Assembly (NCBI GenBank): GCA_963786975.1
Contig: CAWBBE010000011.1
Coordinates: 868,001 to 932,000 of the forward strand
Direction: 5' to 3'
DNA: 64,000 nt
Source: Palsa-506 sp963786975
GTDB lineage: Bacteria > Actinomycetota > Actinomycetes > Streptosporangiales > Streptosporangiaceae
Part shown: positions 48,000 to 57,689 of the stretch, piece after piece
Layout of the letters: each line of letters begins with the position of its first letter
Position numbering within the stretch: the stretch's first letter is position 1
Translations under genes and position numbers: made by a program
The notes under the pieces: model-generated
The model's input: the letters and a program-made list of their open reading frames with translations, nothing else
What the model was told of the DNA's origin: nothing
Database searches by the model: none

Positions 48000-48227
48000 G
48001 TGGTCATCGGAGTCTCCATCGTCCTCATCATCACGAGCCTGCTGATGGTGCTGCTCGTGCTCCTGCACAAGGGCAAGGGCGGGGGGCTGTCGGACCTGTT
48101 CGGCGGCGGGATCTCGTCGTCTCTTGGCTCGTCGTCGGTGGTCGAGCGGAACCTGGACCGGATCACGATCTTCACCGGCATTCTCTGGTTCCTTTGCATC
48201 GTCGCGCTCAACCTGCTGAACCGCTGA
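48000..48227 (+). CDS. secG: Protein translocase subunit SecG
   Basis: A small (75-residue) integral membrane component of the SecYEG channel. Two membrane helices (VIGVSIVLIITSLLMVLLVLL and ITIFTGILWFLCIVALNLL) flank a Gly/Ser-rich loop, LHKGKGGGLSDLFGGG, typical of SecG. GTG at 48000 is preceded by GGAGG about 16 bases upstream. It follows tpiA, as in most actinobacteria. Confidence 0.93.
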   Translation: MVIGVSIVLIITSLLMVLLVLLHKGKGGGLSDLFGGGISSSLGSSSVVERNLDRITIFTGILWFLCIVALNLLNR

Positions 48228-48292
48228 CGCGGCGGGCATGCGGGCAACGGAAGACGCTGGGTCAAGCTGGTCACGAGGGCAAGGGGTGAGCA

Positions 48293-48628
48293 GTGAGTAG
48301 TGGCAACGCCATCCGCGGCAGCCGGGTAGGCGCGGGACCGATGGGCGAGGCCGAGCGCGGCGAGGCAGCGCCGCGGGTGCGCATCTCGTTCTGGTGCTGC
48401 AACCGGCATGAGACGGTCCCGAGCTTCGCGAGCGACGCCGCGGTACCGGAAACCTGGGACTGCCCGCGGTGCGGATTCCCGGCCGGCCAGGACGAGGCGA
48501 ACCCGCCGGCGCCGCCACACGCCGAGCCGTACAAGACCCACCTGGCCTATGTCAAGGAACGGCGCAACGACACCGACGGCGCGGCGATCCTCGCCGAGGC
48601 ACTCGACCGGCTCCGCAAGGGCGCCTGA
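48293..48628 (+). CDS. rbpA: RNA polymerase-binding protein RbpA
   Basis: An actinobacterial general transcription factor that binds group 1 and 2 sigma factors and stabilises the open complex. AIRGSRVGAGPMGEAERGE is the N-terminal tail/core; the zinc-binding part is FWCCNRHETVPSFA with WDCPRCGFPAG; the sigma-interaction segment is KTHLAYVKERRND. 111 residues. GTG at 48293 is used. Convergent with the RibD-like gene. Confidence 0.94.
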   Translation: MSSGNAIRGSRVGAGPMGEAERGEAAPRVRISFWCCNRHETVPSFASDAAVPETWDCPRCGFPAGQDEANPPAPPHAEPYKTHLAYVKERRNDTDGAAILAEALDRLRKGA

Positions 48629-48646
48629 CCGCGGCCGGCCGCCGGA

Positions 48647-49468
48647 TTACTGGCCTGCGTCCGCGCGCAGGTACCGGCAGAGCAGGTAGCCGCGGTCGGT
48701 GAGCACGTGCGCCAGGCTGAGGCAGCCCTGGGCGGCCGGGATGTCATCGCCGCCGGTCGCCCCGGCGGTCAGGATCCGGCCCGCCCGGCCGCCTGCCAGC
48801 AGCGGGCTCACGGTCAGGCAGAGCTCGTCGAGCAGGCCGGCCGCCACCACCTGGCCGAGCAGGTGCGGGCCGCCCTCGATCAGGATCCGCTGGTGGCCGC
48901 GCTCGGCCAGGGCGCCGATCACGGCCGCCGGACTGAGCAGCTCGTCACCTGCGACCACCACGTCAGCGTTCCTCGCCGCCGCCGCCCGGCGGCCCGCCGG
49001 GGCCGCTCCGGTGGTCAGCACGATCGTCCGCGCCTGCGGCGGCGCGGCGGCCAGCAGCGGGCTGTCCGGATCCAGGTCGAGCAGCCGCGTCACGACCGCG
49101 ATGGGCGGGGTCGGCGTGCGGCCCTCGCGCAGCTCGGGCCATGCTTCCGCGCCGGTCACCGGGCGGTACTTCTCGGCCCGCACGGTCCCGGCGCCAGCCA
49201 GGATCACGTCGGCCAGGCTGCGCAGCACCGAGAAGACCTGCCGGTCAGCCTCGCCGGACAGGCCGCCGGACCGGCCCTGCGCGGTGGCGGCGCCGTCGGC
49301 GCTGGTGACCATGTTGGCGCGCACCCACGGACGGCCCGGCCGCGCTTCCGCTGCCGGGTACTTGTAGAGCCGGGCGAGCTCGGCCAGGCCGGGGCCGCCG
49401 GCCGTGACCGCCCCGATCGGGCCGCTGCCCGCCTCGGCGGGGAAGATCTGGCGCACGCCAGCAGTCAA
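48647..49468 (-). CDS. Pyrimidine reductase family protein (RibD C-terminal-like)
   Basis: A 273-residue NADPH-binding reductase of the RibD C-terminal/DHFR-like fold. PWVRANMVTSADGAATAQGRSGGLSG, DVILAGAGTVRAEKYRP and RILIEGGPHLLGQVVAAGLLDELCLTVSPLLAGG are typical of the actinobacterial pyrimidine reductase family used in riboflavin-like or deazaflavin-related reductions. No deaminase domain is attached. It stands downstream (leftward) of glgX; the glgX stop-proximal 31-bp repeat separates them. Its true substrate is uncertain. Confidence 0.85.
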   Translation of the reverse strand: MTAGVRQIFPAEAGSGPIGAVTAGGPGLAELARLYKYPAAEARPGRPWVRANMVTSADGAATAQGRSGGLSGEADRQVFSVLRSLADVILAGAGTVRAEKYRPVTGAEAWPELREGRTPTPPIAVVTRLLDLDPDSPLLAAAPPQARTIVLTTGAAPAGRRAAAARNADVVVAGDELLSPAAVIGALAERGHQRILIEGGPHLLGQVVAAGLLDELCLTVSPLLAGGRAGRILTAGATGGDDIPAAQGCLSLAHVLTDRGYLLCRYLRADAGQ

Positions 49469-49490
49469 CCAGACGGCCGGCCAGTCCCCG

Positions 49491-49552
49491 CGGCCCGGTC
49501 AGCTGCCGCCGGACTGGCCTGCGGCCCGGTCAGCTGCCGCCGGACTGGCCTG
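49491..49552. repeat. 31-bp perfect tandem duplication at the glgX stop
   Basis: Two identical 31-base copies, at 49491-49521 and 49522-49552, begin CGGCCCGGTCAGCTGCCGCC. The second copy contains the last codons and the stop of glgX; the first lies just beyond it. A recent duplication is the simplest reading; it has no effect on the protein. Confidence 0.85.
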
Positions 49553-51756
49553 CGGCGCGGATGCCGCGCAGCACCATCATCGCGTGACCGGGCACCAGGA
49601 CGCCGGCTCCGGCCGCCGGCTCGCCCAGGGCCGCCCGCTGGCCCGGCCCCCGGCCCGCGGCGGCGTGGCCGCTGGCGGCCACCGGGCCGCCCCCCGGGGC
49701 CGACGTGTCCACCACGATCTGCCAGCCAGCGCTGAACCGCGCGGGTGGCATCACGAAGGTCACCGGCTCGTCGTGCGCGTTGACGAGAAGCAGGAAATCG
49801 TCGTCCCGCAACGGCTCGCCGTGCGGCGCCGGCTCGGTGATCGCGTTGCCGTTCAGGAACACGGCCAGGGACCTGGCGTAGCCGACCTGCCAGTCGGCCG
49901 CGGTCATCGCCCGGCCGGACGGGGTGAGCCAGACGATGTCAGCCAGCCCGGCCTCGCCGCCGCGGCCGGGCGCGGCGGCGGGCCGGCCGCTGAAGAAGCG
50001 CCGGCGCCGGAAGACCGGGTGCAGGCGGCGCAATTCGGACAGCTCGCAGGTGAATCCGAGCAGGTCCGCGTGCTTGGCGACGCCCTCCCAGTCGACCCAG
50101 GAAAGCTCATTGTCCTGGCAGTAGGCATTGTTATTGCCCTGCTGAGTGCGGCCCATTTCGTCGCCGGCCAAGAGCATTGGTATTCCCTGCGAGCAGAACA
50201 GCGTTACCAGGAAATTCCGCACCTGCCGCGCCCGCAGCTCATTGACGGCCGGGTCATCGGTCGGGCCCTCCGTGCCGCAATTCCAGGATCTGTTGTCGTC
50301 GGTGCCGTCCCGGTTGTCCTCCCCGTTGGCCAGGTTGCGCTTGTGGTGGTAGCTGACGAGGTCGTGCATCGTGAAGCCGTCGTGGCAGGTGACGAAGTTC
50401 ACCGAGGCCACCGGCCGCCGCGCGCTCGTCTCGTACAGGTCGCTTGAGCCGGTCAGCCGGGAGGCGAACTCCGGCAGCATGTCCGGCCTGGCCGCGCCAC
50501 AGGTCGCGCACCGTGTCCCGGTACTTTCCGTTCCACTCGGTCCACAGCGGCGGGAACTTGCCGACCTGGTAGCCGCCCTCGCCGACGTCCCACGGCTCGG
50601 CGATCAGCTTCACCTGCGACACCACCGGGTCCTGCTGGACCAGTTCGAAGAAGGTGGACAGCCGGTCGACATCGTGCAGCTCGCGGGCCAGCGCGGAGGC
50701 GAGATCGAACCGGAAGCCGTCCGCGTGCATTTCCAGGATCCAGTACCGCAGCGAGTCCATGATCAGCTGCAGCGCATGCGGATGCCGGACATTGAGGCTG
50801 TTCCCGCAGCCGGTGTAATCCAGGTAATACTTCGGCCGGTCCGCCTGCAGCCGGTAGTAGGCGGCGTTGTCGATGCCGCGGAAAGACAGCGTGGGCCCGC
50901 GGTGATCGGCCTCCGCGGTGTGGTTGTAGACGACGTCGAGTATCACCTCGATGCCTGCCTGGTGCAGGGCCTTGACCATCGCCTTGAACTCGGTCACCTG
51001 GCCGTCCGGCTGTGCAGCGGAGGAGTACCGGTTGTGCGGGGCGAGGAAGGCGATCGTGTTGTAGCCCCAGTAGTTGGTGAGGCCGCGGCCGGTCAGCTGC
51101 CGTTCCGAGACGAACTGGTGCACCGGCATCAGCTCGACCGCCGTGACGCCGAGCCGGGTCAGGTGCTCGATCACCGCCGGATGGGCCAGCCCGGCGTAGG
51201 TCCCGCGCTGACCGGGGGGGACCTGGGGATGCCGCAGCGTGAGACCGCGGACGTGGGCCTCGTAGACCAGCGTCTCGTGATAGGGGGTCCGGGGCGCCCG
51301 GTCGCCGGTCCAGTCGAAGTACGGGTCGATCACCACGTTCCTGGGCATGTACGGGGCGCTGTCAGCGGTGTTGAGCGCCGACTGGTCGTGCATCTGGTAG
51401 GAGAACAGCGCCTCGTGCCAGCGCACCTCCCCGTCGACGGCCTTGCCGTACGGGTCCAGCAGCAGCTTGGCCGGATTGCACCGGTGACCGTGATCCGGCC
51501 GGTAGGGGCCGTGCACCCGGTAGCCGTACCGCTGCCCCGGCCCTACCTCGGGCAGGTAGCAATGCCAGACGAACCCGTCCACCTCGGTCAGCGCGATCCG
51601 CCGCTCCGCGCCGTGCCCGGGGCCGGAATCCTCCCCGCCCGGCCCGAACAGGCACAGCTCCACGGCGGTCGCGACCTCCGAGAACAGTGCGAAATTGGTG
51701 CCCGAGCCGTCCCAGGTGGCACCGAGCGGATAGGCAGACCCCGGCCAGACGCGCAT
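49530..51756 (-). CDS. glgX: Glycogen debranching enzyme GlgX (one apparent frameshift)
   Basis: Hydrolyses alpha-1,6 branches of glycogen or maltodextrin. An N-terminal carbohydrate-binding (CBM48) domain starts VWPGSAYPLGATWDGSGTN; the GH13 barrel has VILDVVYNHTAE, the nucleophile region ADGFRFDLASALARE, the acid LIAEPWDVGEGGYQVG and FVTCHDGFTMHDLVSYHHK. The two halves are in different frames and join near 50480-50505 (WNGKYRDTVRDLWRG to LPEFASRLTGSSDLYE). Combined length is about 740 residues, normal for GlgX. Start ATG 51756. The stop region carries the 31-bp tandem duplication. Confidence 0.87.
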
Positions 51757-51765
51757 GCGCCGACC

Positions 51766-53452
51766 CTACCCCGCCGCCGTCGCCCGCGATCGGCCGAGGA
51801 TTTCGGCCAGGTCCAGGCCATCCGGCAGCACGCCGAACGGCAGCCCCGGGCCGGCCAGCCCGCCGGCCGCGCCGGGATCGAGCCGGGATGCGCAGAATGC
51901 GTCCGCGACCCCGGCCGGCGCGTGCCGGACCAGCAGCGCCGCCTGCAGCACCAGCGCGATGAGCCCGGCCAGCCTGCGGCCCAGGTACTCGGCCGCCCGG
52001 CCGTCCGCTCCGGCTGCCTCGCCGAGCGCCTTGCGGAGCTGCGCCGCGGCCTGGTCAAGCCGGCGGTCCTGGCCGGCCGCCAGCTCCGCCTCGGCGAAAA
52101 GGGCTTCAGCGGCCTGCGGGGTGCGGGCCACCGCGCGCAGCACGTCGAGTGCGGTCACGTTGCCGGAGCCTTCCCAGACCGAGTTGAGCGGCGCGTCGCG
52201 GTAGATCCTCGGCATTCCTGATTCCTCCACGTAGCCGTTCCCGCCCAGGCATTCCAGCGCCTCGGCGGCAACGGCGGGCGTCCGCTTGCATACCCAGAAC
52301 TTGGCGGCCGGCAGCGCGATCCGCAGCAGCGCTGCCTGTTCCGCGTCCCCCCGGGCCGCCTGGTCGGCCGCGCCCGCCAGGCGCATCGCCAGCGTTGTCG
52401 CCGCCTCCGACTCCAGCGCGAGGTCGGCGAGCACCGCGGTCATCAGCGGGTGGGAGATGAGGCTGGCGCCGAACGACTGGCGGCCGGCGCAGTAGTGCAC
52501 GGCGGTGACGCAAGCCTGGCGCATCGCCGCCGCGCTGCCGAGCACGCAGTCAAGCCGGGTCGCGCTGACCATCTCGATGATGGTCCGGACGCCCCGGCCC
52601 GGCTCGCCGACCAGCCAGGCTAACGCGGCGTCATACTCGACCTCGGCCGAGGCGTTGGACCGGTTGCCCGAGCTTGTCCTTGAGCCGCTGGATGCGCATC
52701 GAGTTCCGGGAGCCGTCCGGCCGCACCCGGGGCAGCAGGAAGCAGCTCAGGCCCTCCGGCGCCCGGGCGAGGACCAGGAACAGGTCGCACATCGGCGCCG
52801 AGCAGAACCACTTGTGCCCGGTGAGCCGGTATCCGGTGCCGTCCGGCTCGGCGCGGGTGGTATTGGCCCGCACGTCGGAACCGCCCTGCTTCTCGGTCAT
52901 GGCCATGCCGGCCAGCAGGCCGGCCTTGCCGTCCGGCTCGCGCAGGCCAGGAGCGTACTCGCGGGATGCGAGCAGCGGCTCGAACCTGGCGGCCAGGTCC
53001 GGCGCGTGCCGCAGCGCGGGTACCGCCGCGTAGGTCATCGACACCGGGCAGCCATGGCCGCCCTCGGCCTGTGCCCAGACGTAGAACTTCGCCGCCCGGG
53101 CCACGTGGCTGCCCGGCGCCGGATCCGCCCACGGTGCCGCATGCAGGCCATGCCGCACCGCAGTGGACATCAGCTCATGCCAGGCCGGATGGAATTCGAC
53201 TTCGTCGATCCGGTTTCCGCGCGCATCGTGACTGCGCAGCAGCGGCGGGTGCTCGTTCGCCAGCCTGGCCCGCTGCTGGGTATCCGGGGTCCCGGCCAGC
53301 CGGCCGAGCTCGTGCAGTTCCGCCGCGGCCCAGGACCCGCCTTCCCGGGCGACCGCGCTGAGCAGCGCCGGGTCGGCGGCCACGTCGTGCCCCGCGAGCG
53401 GCGGCACCTGATTCAGTACCACGTGCGTGACATGCGGACTGGCGGCGGTCAT
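51766..53452 (-). CDS. aidB: AidB-like acyl-CoA dehydrogenase (one apparent frameshift)
   Basis: Matches E. coli AidB along its whole length. The N terminus has VLNQVPPLAGHDV and HPAWHELMSTAVRHGLH; the middle MAMTEKQGGSDVRANTTRA, GHKWFCSAPMCDLFLVLA and RIQRLKDKLG; the C terminus ALECLGGNGYVEESGMPRIYRDAPLNSVWEGSGN. AidB is a flavin protein of the alkylation response with weak isovaleryl-CoA dehydrogenase activity and DNA binding. The halves join as KLG/NRSNASAEVEYDAALAWL if one base is dropped near 52668. The ATG at 53452 overlaps the chelatase stop (ATGA), with GGGAG upstream, so it is coupled to the sulfur operon. Confidence 0.85.
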
Positions 53453-54393
53453 CGGCAGCTCCCTCTACGAGGGTAGGCGCCCCCCGGCCGGGCGGCGTCC
53501 ATTCTTCCCGGCGCGGCAATAACGTCTGCATAACGCCGCAAGATGACCTCGGCTACCTCGGGGGCGGCGCCCAGCGCGCCGGATACGGCCGCGGCGCCGG
53601 CCCGCAGCGCGGAGGCCCCAACCTGATCGGCGAATATCCCCGGGGCCAGCAGGTACGTCGCGACCACCACGCACGGTGCGCCGTCCCGCAGCAGCGCGGA
53701 CACGGCCTCGGCGGGCGTCGGCCTGGCTGCGGCCGCATAGGCGGGCACGACCGCGCGCCATCCCCTGGCGGCCCGCCACTGGGCCGCGACCCGGGCGATG
53801 GCGGCGCCGGCCGCGGGGCGGCGGGATCCGGCCGAGGCGAGCACGACCGCGATGTCACCGGGCGAGCTAGGCAGCGGCCGGGCAGCCACGGGCCGGCCGC
53901 CGCGGGCCAGCAGCCCCGGCGGCCCGCCGGGCGCGCCGCACTCCGCCAGGCGGCGGTCAAGCCCGCGCAGCAGCAGCGGGTCCGGCCCCAGCGGCTCGCC
54001 GTAGCCGATCCGCAGGCCGGGGAACTTGTCGCTGGCCCTGTCCAGCAGCCCGGGCAGGTCCACCTCGCTGTGGTACGCCGCGGTGAGCAGCAGCGGCAGC
54101 ACGACGATGCGGCGGTCCCGCGCCGCTGCCCCGGAGCCCGCCAGCGCGCCGATGACCTGGGCGACCGATGGCGGGGCGTGCCCGAGATACGCCGTCCGGG
54201 TGTCCCGCACGGCCATCCCGCGACGGTCGGCAAGCTCGCTGACCAGCCCCATCAGGCTGGTGATAGTCGCGGCCGCGCGCGGATCCTTGCTGCCGTGCGC
54301 GACGGCCAGCAGCGGTGGCGCGGACCGCGCCGGCGGCTGCCCGGCGGGCGCCGGAGCCGGCCCCGCCACGGTCGTCAGCCGTGGATGCCGCAT
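53449..54393 (-). CDS. CbiX/SirB-type sirohydrochlorin chelatase
   Basis: Inserts metal (probably Fe2+) into sirohydrochlorin to make siroheme, the cofactor of the neighbouring sulfite reductase. Two CbiX-like repeats are present; catalytic His residues are H33 (AVAHGSKDPRA) and H107 (TAAYHSEVDLPG). ATG at 54393 lies inside the cysH end (19-base overlap); an in-frame GTG at 54369 just after the cysH stop is an alternative. 314 residues fits a two-domain form. Its place in the sir-cysH operon supports iron rather than cobalt. Confidence 0.85.
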   Translation of the reverse strand: MRHPRLTTVAGPAPAPAGQPPARSAPPLLAVAHGSKDPRAAATITSLMGLVSELADRRGMAVRDTRTAYLGHAPPSVAQVIGALAGSGAAARDRRIVVLPLLLTAAYHSEVDLPGLLDRASDKFPGLRIGYGEPLGPDPLLLRGLDRRLAECGAPGGPPGLLARGGRPVAARPLPSSPGDIAVVLASAGSRRPAAGAAIARVAAQWRAARGWRAVVPAYAAAARPTPAEAVSALLRDGAPCVVVATYLLAPGIFADQVGASALRAGAAAVSGALGAAPEVAEVILRRYADVIAAPGRMDAARPGGAYPRRGSCR

Positions 54394-55049
54394 TCGGTCT
54401 TGCCCGTGCCTTCCCAGCGCCCGCTCCGCGGGTCGGCGCCAGCCTCGACTCTCGACGTGCAGGTCGAGCAGCCGATCGACGGGTAGCCGTCGTAGACGAG
54501 CGGGTTCACCAGCACGCCGTGCTCGGCGATATAGCTGTCCACCTGGTCCTGCGTCCAGCCGACGATCGGGTTGACCTTGACCATCTGCCGCCGCGGATCC
54601 CATTCCACCACCCGGGTGTCGCTGCGCGCGCTCGTCTCTTCCTTGCGCACCCCGGTTATCCAGGCTTCATAGGGATCCAGCGCCCGCTCAAGCGGCACGA
54701 CCTTGCGCAGGTAGCAGCAGAGGTCGGGATTGCGCCCGTACAGCCGCGGTCCCAGTTCAGCTTCCTGCTCGGCCACGGTCCGCGAGGGCATGACGTTTAT
54801 CACGTTGACCGGGTAGACCGCGGAGACCGCGTCCCTGGTGCCGATCGTCTCGGCGAAGTGGTACCCGGTGTCCAGGAAGACGACGTCGATGCCGGGCCGG
54901 ACCCGCGACGCCAGGTGGATGATGACCGCGTCGGTCATCGATGATGTGATGCAGATCCGGTCACCAAATGTGTCCGTCGCCCACTTGATCACGTCCTCGG
55001 CGGGCGCGTCGGTCAGGGCGTCTACCGCTCCCGCGACCAGCCTCTCCAT
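54375..55049 (-). CDS. cysH: Adenylyl-sulfate reductase (thioredoxin), CysH family
   Basis: Reduces activated sulfate to sulfite. At 224 residues it has the [4Fe-4S] cysteines that mark APS-type assimilatory reductases: C111-C112 (DLCCYLRK) and C194/C197 (GCSTCTSR). The catalytic C-terminal Cys is C220 in ECGIHG. TSSMTDAVIIHLA and VFLDTGYHFAET are the nucleotide-binding parts. ATG 55049 follows AGGAGGAA. It lies between the small zinc-ribbon gene and the chelatase gene in one leftward operon. Confidence 0.92.
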   Translation of the reverse strand: MERLVAGAVDALTDAPAEDVIKWATDTFGDRICITSSMTDAVIIHLASRVRPGIDVVFLDTGYHFAETIGTRDAVSAVYPVNVINVMPSRTVAEQEAELGPRLYGRNPDLCCYLRKVVPLERALDPYEAWITGVRKEETSARSDTRVVEWDPRRQMVKVNPIVGWTQDQVDSYIAEHGVLVNPLVYDGYPSIGCSTCTSRVEAGADPRSGRWEGTGKTECGIHG

Positions 55050-55126
55050 TCCGATGACTTCCTCCTGGCGCTTGCGTGCCGTCTGATCAGTCGACTCCAG
55101 CCCGGCCACACCGGTCCGTGCCGGGC

Positions 55127-55288
55127 TCACCGGATCACTCCGGTACCCCCGTAGCGTAGCCGGAAGGCCCGGATACAGCTGCGGCAACGCCAGCCGCCGT
55201 CCTCGCCCTGCGGCTCGAGATCCTCTTCGCCACAGTAGGGACAATAGAAGGGAACGGCACGCTCCGCCGCAAAGGCGGGGATAGTCAT
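55127..55288 (-). CDS. Small zinc-ribbon protein between sir and cysH, 53 aa
   Basis: The ATG overlaps the sulfite reductase stop (ATGA). The protein starts MTIPAFAAERAVPFYC and carries two Cys pairs, CPYCG and CRSC, separated by about 17 residues, followed by a basic FRLRYGGTGVI tail. Small zinc-ribbon proteins of this size in the same place are common in actinobacterial sulfate-assimilation operons, but their job is unknown; an electron-transfer or assembly helper is a guess. Confidence 0.8.
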   Translation of the reverse strand: MTIPAFAAERAVPFYCPYCGEEDLEPQGEDGGWRCRSCIRAFRLRYGGTGVIR

Positions 55289-57125
55289 GACACATCCTCC
55301 TCACTGGCCCGTGCCGCCCACGCGGCAAAAGTCTCGCCGGGCAGCCTGGCCGCGTCGAACCGGCGCAGCACCCGCTCTACGTAGTCAGGCAGCTGCTCGG
55401 CCGTCGTCTTCAGCCCCCTGACCTTCCTGCCGAAGCCGGAACTCGTGCCGTCTCCGCCGGCCAGGCTGCCGCCGAGGTGAATCTGGAACCCCTCGGCCTG
55501 CCCGCCGCCGGGGAGGGTGACCAGCGAGCCCTTCAGGCCGATATCCGCGGTCTGGATCCTGGCGCACGAGTTCGGGCAGCCGTTGACGTTGATCGTCACC
55601 GGCTCGGTGAACCCGGGCAGCCGCCGTTCCAGCTCGGTGATCAGGTCGGCGGCCCGCTGCTTGGTCCCCACGATCGCCAGCTTGCAGAACTCGATGCCGG
55701 TGCACGCCATCGTGTGCCTGCGGAACACGCTGGGGCTGACCGGCAGCCCGGCCGCGGCCAGCTCGGCGGCCAGCTCGCCGGTCCTGGCGGGCGGCACGTC
55801 CAGGATGACCATCTTCTGCTCGGTGGTGGTGCGCACCCGCCCGCTGCCGTACTCGGCCGCCAGGCGGGCGATCACCGTCAGCGAGTCCGCGGACATCCGT
55901 CCCACCGTCGGCGCGAAGCCGACGAAGCAGCGCCCGTCCCGCTGCTCGTGAATGCCCACGTGGTCGCGCCGGTGGCCGGCGGCGGCTCCGGCGCCGGCCC
56001 GTCCGGCAGCCGGAACCCGAGATAGTCGCGCTCCAGCACCTCGCGGAACCGCTCCGGGCCCCAGTCGGCGATGAGGAACTTGATCCTGGCCCGGTGCCGC
56101 AGCCGCCGGTATCCGTAGTCACGGAACACCGCGGTGACGCCGGCCCAGACGTCCGGCACCTGGCCGGGCCGGACGAACGCGCCGAGCCGTTTGCCGATCA
56201 TGGGATTGGTGGACAGGCCGCCGCCGACCCACAGGTCGTAGCCGGGCTGACCGTCCGGGCCGAGCACCCCGGCGAAGGCGACGTCGCTGATCTCGTGCAT
56301 CGTGCACTGCACCGGGCAGCCGCTCATCGCGGACTTGAACTTGCGCGGCAGGTTGGAGAACGCGGGGTCGCCGACGAAGCGCGCCTGCGTCCGGATGATC
56401 TCCGGGGTGGCGTCGATGATCTCAGTGGCGTCCAGGCCCGCCAGCGGGCAGCCAAGGATCACCCGCGGGGTGTCGCCGCAGGCCTCCGTGGTGGACAGGC
56501 CGACCGACTCCAGCGCCTCCCAGATCGCCGGGACGTCCTCGATCTGAACCCAGTGCAGCTGGATGTTCTGCCGGTCGGTGACGTCGGCGGTGCCCCGGGC
56601 ATATCGCCGGGAGATGTCGGCGATGGTGCCAAGCTGCGCGTGATCCAGCTGGCCGCCGTCGATCCGGATCCGCAGCATGAAGTACCGGTCGTCCAGCTCC
56701 GCGGGCTCCAGCGTCGCCGTCTTCCCGCCGTCGATGCCGGGCCGGCGCTGCGTGTACAGGCCGTACCAGCGGAACCGTCCGCGCAGGTCGGCCGGATCGA
56801 TCGAGTCGAAACCGCGCCTGGCATAGACGTCGATGATCCGCTGCCGGACGTTGAGGCCGTCGTCGTTCTTCTTGCTTTCCTCGTTGGCGTTGAGTGGCTC
56901 ACGGTAGCCCAGCGCCCACTGGCCCTCGCCGCGGCTGCGCCGCGGCCGTCCGTCCGCCCGCCGCCGGGCGCCCGGCGACCGGGGGAGGCCGGTCGCGAGG
57001 CCGCCGGGTTCGAGGCCGCCCACCGCGCGGGCGGCCGGCTGGGCATCGGCTGCGGCCTCGTCTTGAGCTGCGGCCGCGCCATCCGTGCGGGCTTGGCTGT
57101 CCGCCGTCCTGGTGGTGATCGTCAT
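55285..57125 (-). CDS. sir: Ferredoxin-type sulfite (nitrite) reductase (one apparent frameshift)
   Basis: Reduces sulfite to sulfide with six electrons using siroheme and a [4Fe-4S] cluster. The first half has YGLYTQRRPGIDGGKTATLE, YFMLRIRIDGG, DRQNIQLHWVQIED and LPRKFKSAMSGCPVQCTMHEI. The second half is in another frame and has RCFVGFAPTVGRMS, MACTGIEFCKLAIVGTKQR and NGCPNSCARIQTADIGLKG, which carry the cluster-siroheme Cys (C-x5-C and C-x3-C). They join near 55955-55966. ATG 57125 follows AAGGATC. An Ala/Arg-rich 70-residue N-terminal leader precedes the conserved part. An upstream leader peptide suggests sulfur-responsive control. Confidence 0.88.
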
Positions 57126-57275
57126 GCTGGGCGATCCTTCGGGTCCGGGGAGTGCGGTGCGTGCAGTAGTTGCGGTGCACTGGCAGTGGCCGGCTGGCAA
57201 GCTGGCTGCCGCCACCGCGGCAGGCAGCCACCGGCTTACCGGGCGAGAACGGGCATCCGGCGGGCCGCAGCTGCT

Positions 57276-57443
57276 TCAGATCGCGCTGCGGATCCGGAGG
57301 AAGTCGACGTGCCGCCGGGCGACCAGCAGCGGGTCCGTGCCGGTAACAGTGGCTGGCGGCGCCGTACAGCCGCCCTGCGCGGCGGTACAGGCGGCCTGGG
57401 CGGCCGGAAGAGTCGGGCAGGCAGCCGGGTAGGCGGCCTGCAT
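57276..57443 (-). CDS. Leader peptide-like small frame upstream of sir
   Basis: The end of this frame reads DPLLVARRHVDFLRIRSAI-stop, a close match to the conserved core (L-x2-R-x-HVDL-x-R-x2-SA) of actinobacterial leader peptides found upstream of sulfur and cysteine genes. It ends about 150 bases before the sir start. ATG at 57443 gives a 55-residue frame with several Cys residues (AACTAAQGGCTAPP); a shorter version with a non-ATG start closer to the motif is possible. Control by translation of this peptide is inferred from related systems, not shown here. Confidence 0.6.
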   Translation of the reverse strand: MQAAYPAACPTLPAAQAACTAAQGGCTAPPATVTGTDPLLVARRHVDFLRIRSAI

Positions 57444-57689
57444 GCTGGCAGCACGCACGACGGTGAACACGACGTCTGCTGTCACGCCGACGACAACGGC
57501 ACCGCCGCGGCGGCTATTCCCGCCGTTCCTGGCGGCGGTGGCAAAATCATGGCCAAGTGGCAGGCGCTGGAAACCGCTGTCGAGGCGGTCCCGTTGACCG
57601 GCGCGACGTGGGGTGATCTTGGCCTGGCAGGCCAGCACGGGCGCCGAAGCGGAGATCGCGCGCACCCGGCATCGACTCGCGGCACCAGG

